Notes under the pieces: model-generated
Database searches by the model: none
What the model saw: the letters and a program-made list of their open reading frames with translations, nothing else
Told to the model about the DNA's origin: nothing
Translations under genes and position numbers: made by a program
Shown: in pieces, positions 52,483 to 61,550 of the stretch
How the letters are laid out: each line of letters begins with the position of its first letter
How positions within the stretch are numbered: position 1 is the stretch's first letter
DNA from: Fibrobacter succinogenes
GTDB lineage: Bacteria > Fibrobacterota > Fibrobacteria > Fibrobacterales > Fibrobacteraceae
Length of the DNA: 64,000 nt
Assembly (NCBI GenBank): GCA_902756345.1
Contig: CACVQR010000007.1
Span: 124,001 to 188,000 of the forward strand
Direction of reading: 5' to 3'

Positions 52483-52529
52483 AAGCTTCTAAGAAGTTGC
52501 GTGCGAGCGGTCGTCTGTGAACAACAAAG

Positions 52530-52549
52530 CCCCCGGTGTTAACCGGGGG
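52530..52549 (-). terminator. Second hairpin downstream of fusA
   Basis: CCCCCGGT-GTTA-ACCGGGGG is a perfect stem. On the minus strand it is followed by a weaker T-rich tail (CTTTGTTGTT). Together with 52451-52482 it gives fusA tandem terminators. Confidence 0.6.
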
Positions 52550-52609
52550 CGGTTGTGAGAGCGAGCGCTCAGGGTACGTACTTAGTACGATTGGGCGCGA
52601 GCGGTCTCG

Positions 52610-54716
52610 TTAGGCGCGGGCCTTGGCCTTGTCGCCGTACTTCTTGATGAGTTCGTCCTGGATGTTCTTCGGAACCGGGAGGTACTTGCAGAATTCCATG
52701 GTGAATTCAGCCTTACCCTGGGTCATAGAACGCAGGTCAGTAGCGTAGCCGAACATTTCGGACAGCGGGACTTCGGCGGTGATGGTGGTCATGCCGAGTT
52801 CTTCGTTCGTACCGGTGATGGTACCACGACGCTGAGAAACGTTACCAACAACAGAACCCTGGAATTCGGTCGGAGTCTGGATTTCGACCTTCATGATCGG
52901 TTCGAGGATCTGAGCGCCAGCCTTTTCGAAAGCTTCGCGGAAGGCCATACGGGCAGCAACCTGGAACGCCATATCAGAAGAGTCAACCGGGTGGTATGCA
53001 CCATCCTGGACTTCCATTTCGATACCCACAACCGGGAAGCCGATCAAGGAACCTGCTTCCATGCAGCTCTGGAAACCCTTGTCGCAAGACGGGATGTATT
53101 CCTTCGGAATACGGCCACCCACGACGGAGTTCACGAAGTTGTAGACCTTTTCCTGGTCGCCTTCGACAGCCATCGGACGCATTTCGCCGACAACCTTAGC
53201 GTACTGACCAGAACCACCGGTCTGCTTCTTGTGGGTGTAGTCGAACTTGGCCGGACGGGTAATGGTTTCGCGGTAAGCCACCTGCGGAGCACCGGTCGTC
53301 ACGTCGCACTTGTATTCGCGGCGCATACGTTCGATGTAAACGTCGAGGTGAAGTTCGCCCATACCCTTGATGATGGTCTGGCCGGATTCCTTGTCGACTT
53401 CCACCTGGAACGTCGGGTCTTCCTTGGTGAAGCGGTTCAGAGCCTTGGACATGTTGTCCAGGTCGTCACGGTTCTTGGCTTCGATCACGAGCTCGATCAC
53501 CGGATTCGGCACGTGCATAGAAGTCATGTTGTAGTGGTTCTTGCCATCGGTAAAGGTCGTACCGGAGGCGCAGTCAATACCGAACAGGGCAACGATGTCG
53601 CCTGCACCGGCTTCGGTGATGTCCACCATTTCGTCGGCGTGCATACGCACGAGACGGCCCACGGATACCTTCTTGCCGGTGGCCATGTTGGTGATCATGT
53701 CGCCCTTCTTGAGGGTACCCTGGTAAACGCGGATGTAGGTGAGCTGGCCGTAGCGATCGTTCACGAGCTTGAATGCGTAGCAGACGAGCGGTGCGTTGTC
53801 TTCGGACTTCAGCACGACTTCGGCTTCGTTGTTGTCGAGGTCGAGAGCCTTGTTTTCGACGTCGGTCGGGCACGGGAGGTAGTCGATAACGCCGTCGAGG
53901 AGCTTCTGGACACCGACGTTCTTGTGAGCAGAACCCATGAACACCGGAGTGATGTCGAGACGGATGGTTGCTTCGCGGATGGTCTTCTTGATGAGGGCCT
54001 TGTCGATCTGGTCCACACCATACTGGCCTTCCATAGCCTTTTCCATGATTTCGTCGCTGTAGTCTGCGCAGCAGTCGATCAGCTTTTCACGGTATTCGTT
54101 AGCCTGGTCAACGAGTTCGGCCGGGATATCCTTTTCGATCATGTCGTCGCCGTTAGCGCCTTCGAAGTAGTAGGCCTTCATTTCGACGAGGTCGACCACG
54201 CCCTTCAGTTGGTCTTCGAGACCGATAGGAATCTGCATGACGCAGGGCTTGTGGTTGAGCTTTTCCTTGAGCATGACAGCCACGCGGAGCGGGTTTGCAC
54301 CGGAGCGGTCGCACTTGTTGACGAACACGACGCGCGGCACATGGTAGCGCTTCATCTGGCGGTCAACGGTAATAGACTGGGACTGCGAGGATAGCACCGT
54401 CGAGCACGCGGAGAGAACGTTCCACTTCGATCGTGAAGTCCACGTGCCCCGGGGTATCGATGATGTTGATGGAGTCGGTTTCGCCAGACTTGGTGTGGGT
54501 CCAGTTTGCAAACGTGGCTGCAGACTGAATCGTGATGCCGCGTTCGCGTTCAAGTTCCATGGAGTCCATCGTGGCACCGACGCCGTCTTTACCACGAACT
54601 TCGTGGATAGCGTGGATACGCTTTGTGAAGTAGAGGATACGTTCGGTAAGGGTGGTCTTACCGGAGTCGATGTGGGCAGAAATACCAATATTTCTGTGCT
54701 TTTCAATGTTTTTCAT
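52610..54716 (-). pseudogene. fusA: Elongation factor G, frameshifted in the GTPase domain
   Basis: Translocase GTPase of protein synthesis. The first frame (54716 to the junction near 54385, then a false stop at 54363) encodes [18 protein letters not shown] (P-loop), ERERGITIQ (switch I/G2) and [24 protein letters not shown] (G3). The second frame continues with [30 protein letters not shown] (G4 NKCD) and all remaining domains to stop 52610 ([18 protein letters not shown]). About eight residues (VLCxVxGV in typical EF-G) are missing and the frame shifts, consistent with a deletion of 23 bases. EF-G is essential, so either another copy exists or the sequence contains an error. The HIDSGKTT form of the P-loop resembles mtEF-G1/spirochaete-type EF-Gs. 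Confidence 0.85.
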
Positions 54717-54767
54717 ATTTTATTCCACAAATGGAGTTGATGTTTGTTTGAGTTGCGCCCAAAGATA

Positions 54768-54795
54768 GAAAAAAAAAGCCCCCTTTCAAGGGCTT
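54768..54795 (-). terminator. Terminator of the EcsC-like gene
   Basis: On the minus strand AAGCCCTTG and AAAGGGGGCTT form a stem followed by a run of nine T. It lies 30 bases after the stop of the EcsC-like gene. Confidence 0.8.
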
Positions 54796-54824
54796 GATTA
54801 TGGGAATAGGCTTGAGACTGGCTT

Positions 54825-55475
54825 TTAAACCTGTTTTTCGGCATTTTCGATGATTACGTCCGCTTCTTCGGCAAGAGGATCCTCCGGATTGTCTGCCAGG
54901 GCCTTGAAATAGCTCGCGGCCGTTTTTCCGACTTCGGTGGTGTCATAGAAGGAGTAGGCCCCGTTTCCGAGGGCGCCAATAGCCGGAATGGCTCTTAGGG
55001 CGGCCCTGCCCAGGAACTTGGTAGAGACCTTGAGCCCGATTTTCTTGAGGAGTGTTTCTAGGACTGCAAAAGAGACCTTTTGAACAACAATGCGGCTGCC
55101 GGTGCGAACCGCTATGTCGCGAACCAGTTGGGCGGCACTGTGGCGGAACAGACACCAAACCATGGCTTCGCGGCTCAGCTGGGCGAATTTACCGTAAGTC
55201 GCTGCGATATCGGACACCAGTTGTGCCTGAATACGCCAGATGGCGGCAATGTCGGGGATGGAAGTCAAAACGCCCGTAACACCGGCGGGGACCGAAAGCG
55301 TTGCACTCACCAGGGAGGCCTTGACTGCGGCTTGGCGAATCAGTTTCTTGATTTTCTCGTCGGAATTTTCCGTAGGGGTGTGCAGGGATTCCGGAATGTC
55401 CGTAATCAGTTCAAAAAGCAAGGAACTCAGTTTTTCCTTGAATTTTTCCATTTTTTCGTCAGTGCATTCGCTCAT
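54825..55475 (-). CDS. EcsC-family-like protein
   Basis: 216 residues. An acidic ~45-residue N-terminus, then a hydrophobic, small-residue-rich helical region (IRQAAVKASLVSATLSVPAGVTGVLTSIPDIAAIW) and VSDIAATYGKFAQLSREAM, the pattern of EcsC proteins (small membrane-associated proteins of unknown function). Pairs of helices with Gly/Ala (FLGRAALRAIPAIGALGNGAYSFYDT) continue to the C-terminus. The start has an AAGGAG site inside a perfect 8-bp palindrome (55472-55493), which may control translation. Neighbours give no hint. Family assignment is tentative. Confidence 0.55.
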   Translation of the reverse strand: MSECTDEKMEKFKEKLSSLLFELITDIPESLHTPTENSDEKIKKLIRQAAVKASLVSATLSVPAGVTGVLTSIPDIAAIWRIQAQLVSDIAATYGKFAQLSREAMVWCLFRHSAAQLVRDIAVRTGSRIVVQKVSFAVLETLLKKIGLKVSTKFLGRAALRAIPAIGALGNGAYSFYDTTEVGKTAASYFKALADNPEDPLAEEADVIIENAEKQV

Positions 55476-55493
55476 AAGAAACTCCTTATGAGA
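55472..55493 (-). promoter_or_regulatory. Palindrome enclosing the ribosome-binding site and start of the EcsC-like gene
   Basis: CTCATAAG (55486-55493 on the minus strand) pairs perfectly with CTTATGAG (55472-55479) across a 6-base GAGTTT loop. The stem contains the ATG start and the AAG of AAGGAG, so folding would hide both from the ribosome. Confidence 0.5.
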
Positions 55494-55506
55494 CTAATAT
55501 ACATTA

Positions 55507-55602
55507 TTATGAGGTATGAGGTCGCTCGCAAGTTCGCTATGAGCTATGAGGTCGGCACTTTGTGCCTTTGAGGTGTCTAGCCTCACGATTCATAGCCTAG
55601 AA
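55507..55602. repeat. Heptamer-periodic intergenic repeat, family D (TATGAGG type), inverted
   Basis: ATTATGA, GGTATGA, GGTC and later GCTATGA, GCTATGA, GGTCGGC on the left; CCTCACGATTCATAGCC on the right, complementary in type. A related copy is at 63617-63790. Confidence 0.75.
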
Positions 55603-55932
55603 TATAATCTTTGCGAGGCCGCCGGCAAGTCCGGGCAGGTTATAGCGCAGAGTCTTGCCTTCGAGCCAGTACGAAAGCGCCTGGTCAATCCACTCGCGTT
55701 CGCAGGTGATTTTGCGGACCACAATATCGGTGCCTGTGTCGGTATCGTCGAAAAAGTAGTAGCCGCGGAACTTGATCGGGAAAATTTCGCCATGCAAAAG
55801 AACGCTCACGTCGGCGGTGCCGTTGTCCGAATCAATAGAAATGGATTGGACATCGCCGAAGCGCTTGACCAGTTCGTGATTCTTGACGAAGGCTTCAACC
55901 GCCTTGTTGCGTAAGTTACCTAGCAGCGACAT
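55597..55932 (-). CDS. Small conserved-looking protein of unknown function
   Basis: 111 residues, starting at ATG 55932 (MSLLGNLRNKAVEAFVKNHELVKRFGDV). It appears soluble, with an N-terminal helix and a beta-rich middle (VQSISIDSDNGTADVSVLLHGEIFPIKFRGYYFFDD), ending in a small-residue tail LPGLAGGLAKIIF. No signal peptide. I do not recognise the family. Upstream is a family B repeat, downstream a family D repeat, so it is a single-gene unit. Confidence 0.65.
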   Translation of the reverse strand: MSLLGNLRNKAVEAFVKNHELVKRFGDVQSISIDSDNGTADVSVLLHGEIFPIKFRGYYFFDDTDTGTDIVVRKITCEREWIDQALSYWLEGKTLRYNLPGLAGGLAKIIF

Positions 55933-55937
55933 AATCA

Positions 55938-56020
55938 ATTATGAGTTCGGATTTCAGAATTCAGAGTTAATATTAAGTTGAAATTTAACTCCGAAATTCG
56001 AATTCCGAAGTCCGAATTAT
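55938..56020. repeat. Heptamer-periodic intergenic repeat, family B, inverted
   Basis: TTCGGAT, TTCAGAA, TTCAGAG, then a TTAATATTAAGTTGAAATTT centre, then ACTCCGAAATTCGAATTCCG and AAGTCCGAATT of complementary type. It lies between map and the small protein gene. Confidence 0.8.
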
Positions 56021-56021
56021 A

Positions 56022-56783
56022 TTAGCGAGGGAGCGTTAAAATTTCAATTCCGTTCTTCGTGCGGGCCACGGTGTGTTCCCATTGGGCGCTCAAGGAGCCG
56101 TCGCGGGTCACGGCGGTCCAGCCGTCGCTGAGAGTCTTGGTGCCCGGGCGACCCACGTTGATCATGGGTTCCACGGTAAACACGTTGCCGACTTCGATGA
56201 ACTGCTTGAGCACGTTGTTGCGGAAGTGGTACAGGGTCGGTTCTTCGTGGAAACCGCGACCGATACCGTGACCGCAGTAGTCTTCGACCACGCTGAATCC
56301 GTGTTCGTCGGCGATGTCCTGGATGGCGTTACCGATGTCGTAGTAGCGTGCACCCTGTTCGCCAGCGGCGCGGATACCTTCTTCCATGCAGAACTTGGCA
56401 GTGTCCACGAGTTCCTGGGCGAGGTTGCTCACGCGGCCAACGCAGAACATGGCGGATGTATCGCCGTGGTAGCCCGAAAGAATCGTGGTGATATCGATGT
56501 TCACGATGTCGCCGTCTTTCAGGATGGTGTTTGCACTCGGGATGCCGTGGCACACGACTTCGTTGATGCTGATGCAGGCGTAGCGCGGGTAACCGTGGTA
56601 GCCCATGCAAGCGGAAATACCCTTGTGCTTGCGGGTGTAGTCGCCGATGAATTCGTCAATTTCGAGTGTGGAGACGCCGGGTTTGCACATTTCGCCCGCG
56701 CGGATCAGCGTTTCGGCGGCAAGGGCGCCGGCATCGCGAATCAGTTCAATTTCTTTTGCGGATTTAATCTTAATCTTAGCCAT
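56022..56783 (-). CDS. map: Methionine aminopeptidase, type I
   Basis: Removes the initiator methionine. 253 residues. The dinuclear metal site is complete: Asp in VNIDITTILSGYHGDTSAMF (two Asp), His in EDYCGHGIGRGFHEEP (about residue 170), Glu in FTVEPMINVG (about 203) and Glu in AQWEHTVA (about 234). The N-terminal substrate His is in NEVVCHGIPS. It lies 12 bases downstream of the DEAD-box helicase gene, so the two form an operon. Confidence 0.97.
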   Translation of the reverse strand: MAKIKIKSAKEIELIRDAGALAAETLIRAGEMCKPGVSTLEIDEFIGDYTRKHKGISACMGYHGYPRYACISINEVVCHGIPSANTILKDGDIVNIDITTILSGYHGDTSAMFCVGRVSNLAQELVDTAKFCMEEGIRAAGEQGARYYDIGNAIQDIADEHGFSVVEDYCGHGIGRGFHEEPTLYHFRNNVLKQFIEVGNVFTVEPMINVGRPGTKTLSDGWTAVTRDGSLSAQWEHTVARTKNGIEILTLPR

Positions 56784-56795
56784 TATTATGTTGTC

Positions 56796-58190
56796 CTATT
56801 TCTTCCACGCGTAGCGGTCAACAAGGTAGGCGAGCAGCATCTGGTCTTCTTCGGTGCCGTTAGCGAGTTCCTTCACCAGCGGAATTACGCGGCTGATACG
56901 TTCGCGAGCCTTCTGGCCACCGAAGTGGTTCTTTTCCTGTTCGAGTTTCGCGCGCACGCGTTCGCTTACTTTCTTCGCGATTTCTTCGTTTGTCGGTACT
57001 TCCATCTTGATGAAGTTGATGCCGAAGTCGGCGGCGGTCTGCTTCATGTCGATTTCTTCGACCGGCGTAATCAGCGAAATGCAAAGTCCGCTGCGGCCCG
57101 CACGGGCGGTACGTCCGCTACGGTGCACGTACACTTCGTGGTCGTCGGGGTGGTCGTACACAATCACGTGCGTCACGTGGTCCACGTCAATACCGCGGGC
57201 CGCCACATCGGTGCAAATCAAAATGCGGAGCTTTTTGTCGCGGAAGGCGTTCAAGGTCTTTTCGCGCATGCTCTGAGCAACATCGCCACTCAGGGCGCCC
57301 ACGTTGAAGCCGTAGCCCGAAAGCACCTGTTCCAGGTAGCTCACGTCGCTCTTCTTGTTGCAGAAAATCATGCAACTTTCGGGGTTGTAGTATTCCAGCA
57401 CCTTGATGGTCATGGAATCCTTGTCCATTACATCGCAGGGGTACCAGCGGTGTTCCAGGTTGTTCGCGATGACCTTGTCGTAGCTGAGCGAAAGGAACTC
57501 GGCGCTCGGACGCTGGAATTCGCGGGCGAGGCTCTTCACCGTCTGCGGAATGGTGGCGCTGAACATGGTGCAGGCAATCTGCTTGGGCAGGTAGCGGCGA
57601 ATCTTCTGCATGTCGGGGTAGAAACCCATCGAGAGCATTTCGTCGGCTTCGTCCAGAATCAAGTCGCGGATGTCGAGGAAGTCTACATTGCCGCGCTGCA
57701 CGTGGTCCATCAGGCGGCCCGGTGTTGCCACAATGATATGCACTCCGTTCTTGAGAGCCTTCAGCTGCGGTTCGTAACTCACGCCACCGAAAATCGCGAC
57801 GGAACGGATGCCCGTGCCGGCAGAGAGCTTTTCAATTTCGTCCTGAACCTGCAAGCAGAGTTCGCGAGTCGGCACCAGAATAAGGGCCTGCGGGAAAATA
57901 TGGTCGCGAACAATCACCTGCAAAAGCGGGAGCACGTAGGCGCCGGTCTTTCCCGAACCGGTCTTGGACTGCACCAGCATATCGCGGGCTGCCAGCATGT
58001 AAGGAATCGTCTTGCGCTGCACCGGCATCAAGTCGGTCCAGCCGTGCTGTGCGAGAACGGCCTTCTGTTCTTCGGGCAGCATGTCAAAAGTGTAGTCGGG
58101 GAGTTTGTGTTCGGGCTCGATAATCTTAACGGGAGTCAGGAACGGATTTACTTTTTCTTCTTTCTTTTCTTCTTTTACTTCGTCACTCAT
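56796..58190 (-). CDS. DEAD-box RNA helicase
   Basis: 464 residues with a short charged N-terminus (VKEEKKEEK). The core motifs are all present: Q-type motif (LMPVQRKTIPYML), Walker A VQSKTGSGKTGAYVLPLL (about 73-90), PTRELCLQVQDE, LDEADEMLSMGF (about 178-189), FSATIPQ, and C-terminal motifs LICTDVAARGIDVDHV and YVHRSGRTARAGRSG. After the core a charged segment ends KIVP-like; no DbpA or RGG domain is seen. It is a second DEAD-box gene in this window, with map downstream. Confidence 0.93.
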   Translation of the reverse strand: MSDEVKEEKKEEKVNPFLTPVKIIEPEHKLPDYTFDMLPEEQKAVLAQHGWTDLMPVQRKTIPYMLAARDMLVQSKTGSGKTGAYVLPLLQVIVRDHIFPQALILVPTRELCLQVQDEIEKLSAGTGIRSVAIFGGVSYEPQLKALKNGVHIIVATPGRLMDHVQRGNVDFLDIRDLILDEADEMLSMGFYPDMQKIRRYLPKQIACTMFSATIPQTVKSLAREFQRPSAEFLSLSYDKVIANNLEHRWYPCDVMDKDSMTIKVLEYYNPESCMIFCNKKSDVSYLEQVLSGYGFNVGALSGDVAQSMREKTLNAFRDKKLRILICTDVAARGIDVDHVTHVIVYDHPDDHEVYVHRSGRTARAGRSGLCISLITPVEEIDMKQTAADFGINFIKMEVPTNEEIAKKVSERVRAKLEQEKNHFGGQKARERISRVIPLVKELANGTEEDQMLLAYLVDRYAWKK

Positions 58191-58211
58191 AGTGAGCGCA
58201 AATGTAGAAAA

Positions 58212-59498
58212 TTACTTAAACGGTGTCCAATGGTACTCCAAGCCGACGCTTACAAACCAGTCAACAGTGGTGGCGCCGATGGTGGTGGGCTCGGCGGCAG
58301 CATCGGGCGAAGGCTCCACGTAAACGTCCTTGCCGCGGCTCGAAATGCCTGTACGCACGCTTAAACCGTAGTGTTGCAAGAATACGCATTGTGTGCCGAA
58401 TCCAAAGAGAGCGCCCTTGTAGGGGTCTTCTGTCCTGAAGCGGGTCTGGTATTCCCTGGAGGGCTTTTTCTTGGAATCCTTGACGTCAATATCTTCGGAA
58501 TAGAAACTGTATTGGAATCCGAGGAAGGCGAACAGGTGCAAGTCCAGCCATTTGAAGGGATCGTACGTTCTTGCAAACATCACGTTCAGGCCGATTTCAT
58601 GTTGGGTGAAATTCCAGTGGTCCAGTTCCTCGTAGACTTCGTCGCGTTCGTCGATTTTGACGTCGTGGTTTGAATAGCGGTAAAAGATTTCGCCACCGAT
58701 AAAGCCAAACCAGATTCCGCCGGCATACAAAGTGAACAGCGGGGTGGAATCGTCCATGAAATTCCAGAGGCTTACGGAATCACGGGTGGCGCGGTAGTTA
58801 GAAACGCGGCTCCTGATTTTGCGCTTGTACCAGTTGTAGGGCGTGAGCGGAATATGGGCCTGCGCGTAGCCGGCCGAAATGCCAGCCCATGAACGGAACG
58901 TTGGAGTTTCCTTGTAAAGGTCGTCAGGTTCAGTTTCCATTTTGAGGCGTTCTTCTTTTGTTAGGCGGCGCTTGGTGTTGCGACCGAAGAAGGCGCTTGC
59001 GATGTCGTCGCCCAATGCAATCTTGTCGTTTTTCTTCTGGACGGTGCCGGCGCTTCGCGGTTCAAGCGTCGTTTCGTCAAAAATGGCAATCTGTAGCTTG
59101 TCGCCCTTGTCGGCGATGAACAAGACGATTTTGTCTTCGAGGGCTTGGAGCTTTGCCATCATGGCGGGGTGGCGGGCTTTTAAAAGGTGCGCATTCAGGC
59201 CGGGCTCGATGTTGTTCGAAAGCCAGGTGGCGTAACGCATGGCGACCGTATCGCGTTCCCATTCGCCGAAAAGTCTGCATTTGGGTTCGCCAATGCCAGA
59301 GTTGTTGCGGCGTAACGACAGGCAGAATTCCTTGGGGTCAATTGCCGGTTCTTTATCGGGAGTCCAAATCAAAATGTCGGCGTTCTGCCAAAGAGTCCAG
59401 TGGGAATCAAAGAATACGTCCTTGGCGTGCGCGGTCCCGGACAAAAACGCCTGCATCAAAATGACGGCGACAAATGCGATTAGGGAGAGGTGTTTCAT
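58212..59498 (-). CDS. Exported outer-membrane-barrel-like protein
   Basis: 428 residues with a signal peptide (LIAFVAVILMQAFLSGTAHA). The first ~170 residues form a soluble domain (PKEFCLSLRRNNSGIGEPKC, MAKLQALEDKIVLFIADKGD); the rest has alternating aromatic beta strands (LHLFAFLGFQYSFYSEDID, GALFGFGTQCVFLQHYGLSVRTG) ending in VDWFVSVGLEYHWTPFK, as in an outer-membrane barrel. It overlaps the upstream lipoprotein gene by 4 bases, so the pair is coupled. Function unknown. Confidence 0.72.
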   Translation of the reverse strand: MKHLSLIAFVAVILMQAFLSGTAHAKDVFFDSHWTLWQNADILIWTPDKEPAIDPKEFCLSLRRNNSGIGEPKCRLFGEWERDTVAMRYATWLSNNIEPGLNAHLLKARHPAMMAKLQALEDKIVLFIADKGDKLQIAIFDETTLEPRSAGTVQKKNDKIALGDDIASAFFGRNTKRRLTKEERLKMETEPDDLYKETPTFRSWAGISAGYAQAHIPLTPYNWYKRKIRSRVSNYRATRDSVSLWNFMDDSTPLFTLYAGGIWFGFIGGEIFYRYSNHDVKIDERDEVYEELDHWNFTQHEIGLNVMFARTYDPFKWLDLHLFAFLGFQYSFYSEDIDVKDSKKKPSREYQTRFRTEDPYKGALFGFGTQCVFLQHYGLSVRTGISSRGKDVYVEPSPDAAAEPTTIGATTVDWFVSVGLEYHWTPFK

Positions 59499-60184
59499 TT
59501 GCCTGCCCCCGTGTACATGTTCTTGCGGATCTGCTGGACGGTCAAGCGCATCAGCTGTTCAAGGTCATTCAGAGTCAGCTTGATAACCGGGTGCTGGATC
59601 TCGTCGACGGCGCTAAACAATGGACGCTGTTTTATATTGTCCCACAATGTATACGAAACGATTGCGCTGATATTCTTGACATCGCGCTTGTCTTCGAGCT
59701 CGTTATGAATTAGGGCGTAATCGAAGAAGTTTTCACGCTTCAGGTCGGTGCCGATAATGACTTCGTGAATCAAGAGAATCTGTGGGGGAATGGTTCCGTC
59801 GGGAGCATTGACTATCACCCCTTGCTCCGGAAGTTTGCCCTTCATAAAGATTCTGTCGTCCAGTTTCTGGCTTTCTTCGGGGAAGTTTGCCAAAAGCGAA
59901 TCCGGCAACACGTTAAGTTTGCTGTATCCGCCGCGGAATTCATGTTCCATGGCTTTGGCGCAGAATTCGGTCGCCTTGATTTGCGTGCTGTCGCCAAAGT
60001 CCAGGCGGTTTGCAAACCACTTGGTTCGGGTGATGACGAACGCCTTCTGAAGCCCCGCTATCGTAAGCTCTCCATAGGGGGCTTGCTTGTAGGCGGGGTG
60101 CTTTGCGGACCACTGGTAAGAATCGGCGCAACCCGTGAAGAGTAGCGCCGCCATCACAAACAATGTTCCCCAAAGGCGTGCCAT
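59495..60184 (-). CDS. Lipoprotein of unknown function
   Basis: 229 residues. ATG 60184 starts a lipoprotein signal (LWGTLFVMAALLFTGCADS, lipobox FTGC at about 15-18). The mature part mixes beta strands and helices and has several conserved-looking hydrophobic strands (PPQILLIHEVIIGTDL, VKNISAIVSYTLWD). I recognise no family. It overlaps the barrel-like gene downstream by 4 bases, so a lipoprotein/outer-membrane-protein partnership is plausible. It is preceded by pyrE by 13 bases on the same strand. Confidence 0.75.
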   Translation of the reverse strand: MARLWGTLFVMAALLFTGCADSYQWSAKHPAYKQAPYGELTIAGLQKAFVITRTKWFANRLDFGDSTQIKATEFCAKAMEHEFRGGYSKLNVLPDSLLANFPEESQKLDDRIFMKGKLPEQGVIVNAPDGTIPPQILLIHEVIIGTDLKRENFFDYALIHNELEDKRDVKNISAIVSYTLWDNIKQRPLFSAVDEIQHPVIKLTLNDLEQLMRLTVQQIRKNMYTGAGK

Positions 60185-60197
60185 CAATCCCTGTAAG

Positions 60198-60869
60198 TTA
60201 CTGTGCGCCCCACTTTTCGCGGTAGGCGTACACCTTGTCGAGAATTCCTTCGGGAGCGTTGATTTTCTTGCGGTTTTCTTCGCTTTCGAGGAATGCGATG
60301 ATGTCGTTGATGTTTACGATGGAATGAGCTTCGATGCCGTATTCATCTTGCACGGTCTGGAGTGCGGACTTTCCGTTTTCAAGCTTTTCCTTGCGGTCCA
60401 CCGAAATCAGGAGGCCGATGACGTTTGCGTTTTCGATCTTCGAGAGAGCTTGCATCGTTTCGTTCACGCTGGTGCCAGCCGTAATCACGTCTTCAATGAT
60501 CACGACGTTCGTCTTTTCGGCGTACTTGTAACCGACGAGCATGCCGCCTTCACCGTGGTCCTTTGCTTCCTTGCGGTTGTAGGTAAAGGTAAGGTCAGAG
60601 CTGTACACGTCAGAAAGTTTCATGGCGGTGGCGGCGCACAGGGGAATGCCCTTGTAGGCCGGTCCGTAAAGGTTCTGGGCCTTGCCGTCAAAGTACTTCA
60701 TGAATGCGGCTGCGTAGAATTCGGCGAGCTTGGAAAGGGTGCGGCCGGTACGGAATTCTCCGGTATTGATGAAGTACGGCGTGTTGCGGCCGCTCTTGGT
60801 CACGAAATCGCCGAACTTGAGAGCGCCGGCTTCAACGAGAAAATGTACAAAGGAATCAGTGTTGTTCAT
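60198..60869 (-). CDS. pyrE: Orotate phosphoribosyltransferase
   Basis: Converts orotate and PRPP to OMP in pyrimidine synthesis. 223 residues. The N-terminal hood SGRNTPYFINTGEFRTG and the PRPP-binding motif VVIIEDVITAGTSVNE (about 118-133) are diagnostic; YNRKEAKDHGEGGMLVG supplies the catalytic flexible loop with Lys and His. It is followed by the lipoprotein and barrel genes on the same strand. A family E repeat lies upstream. Confidence 0.95.
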   Translation of the reverse strand: MNNTDSFVHFLVEAGALKFGDFVTKSGRNTPYFINTGEFRTGRTLSKLAEFYAAAFMKYFDGKAQNLYGPAYKGIPLCAATAMKLSDVYSSDLTFTYNRKEAKDHGEGGMLVGYKYAEKTNVVIIEDVITAGTSVNETMQALSKIENANVIGLLISVDRKEKLENGKSALQTVQDEYGIEAHSIVNINDIIAFLESEENRKKINAPEGILDKVYAYREKWGAQ

Positions 60870-61018
60870 AGTAAACAGTGGTTAGTAAATAGTGGTTGGT
60901 GGTTAGTAGTTACTAGTTCCAAGTTACGCCCTACGGGCTAGTTATTAGGTTTCCGAATATCAAGAAGCTTCTTGAATCCTGCAACACTAGTAACTCGGAA
61001 CTTCGAACTCAGAACTGC
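60868..61018. repeat. Heptamer-periodic intergenic repeat, family E (GTTAGTA type), inverted
   Basis: AGTGGTT, AGTAAAT, AGTGGTT, GGTGGTT, AGTAGTT, ACTAGTT at 7-base steps; later ACTAGTA, ACTCGGA, ACTTCGA, ACTCAGA, ACTGCCG, also at 7-base steps. The middle includes CAAGAAGCTTCTTG, a perfect palindrome (60961-60974). It fills the gap between pyrE and the next gene. Confidence 0.75.
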
Positions 61019-61031
61019 CGCGTAGCTGCCT

Positions 61032-61532
61032 TTATGCGGCTCCGCACAGGAGGCTTACGATCTTTGCAAACACGTTCGTTTCTTCTGTAAGGATTTCAAT
61101 GACTACCAAGAGGATTGAAATGAGTACGCAAAGTCCGATGTAGAAATAGAACGACTTCTTGAAGCCCTTGATCTTCATCTTGAAAATTGCCCATGCAATT
61201 ACGCTGAAGATGGCACTGAACGTCCATGCGGCGACGGCGCCGAGCGAAATGCCCGGAATCAAGCTGATGGCGAAAGTGATTGCGATACCCGGCATAAAAT
61301 AGAAGCAAATGCACAGGACGCTCAAGAGGGCAAATCCGACGTAATGCGAAAAGCCGCGTTCGCGCTGGACAATCACCTGGGGCTGGGTCGGCGTTGCAAC
61401 GGCTTCTTCTACAGCGCCTTCCTGCGGAACGGTTTCGGCTTCAGGTGCCGGAGCGGTTTCTGTCTCGACAACCGGAGCGACTTCAGCGGGGGCTTCGGCT
61501 GTGGTTTCTATTTCATTCAGTTCTTCAGACAT
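61032..61532 (-). CDS. Small membrane protein with acidic N-terminus
   Basis: 166 residues. The first ~50 residues are Glu/Ala/Pro/Thr-rich and acidic; the rest has about three or four hydrophobic helices (YVGFALLSVLCICFYFMPG, IAITFAISLIPGISLGAVAAW, YIGLCVLISILLVVIEILT). It has no recognisable catalytic motif and I do not know the family. It is separated from purU by 18 bases on the same strand, so they may share a transcript. Confidence 0.65.
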   Translation of the reverse strand: MSEELNEIETTAEAPAEVAPVVETETAPAPEAETVPQEGAVEEAVATPTQPQVIVQRERGFSHYVGFALLSVLCICFYFMPGIAITFAISLIPGISLGAVAAWTFSAIFSVIAWAIFKMKIKGFKKSFYFYIGLCVLISILLVVIEILTEETNVFAKIVSLLCGAA

Positions 61533-61550
61533 GTTGTCTCCTGTAAAATT

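Noticed and set aside
54363-54716. Independent small GTPase gene upstream of fusA
   Set aside because: It is the N-terminal G domain of EF-G separated by the frameshift.
56073-58364. 763-codon open frame opposite map and the DEAD-box gene
   Set aside because: It is the antisense shadow of two clear genes; composition (His, Val, Ala, Asp rich) is typical of such shadows.
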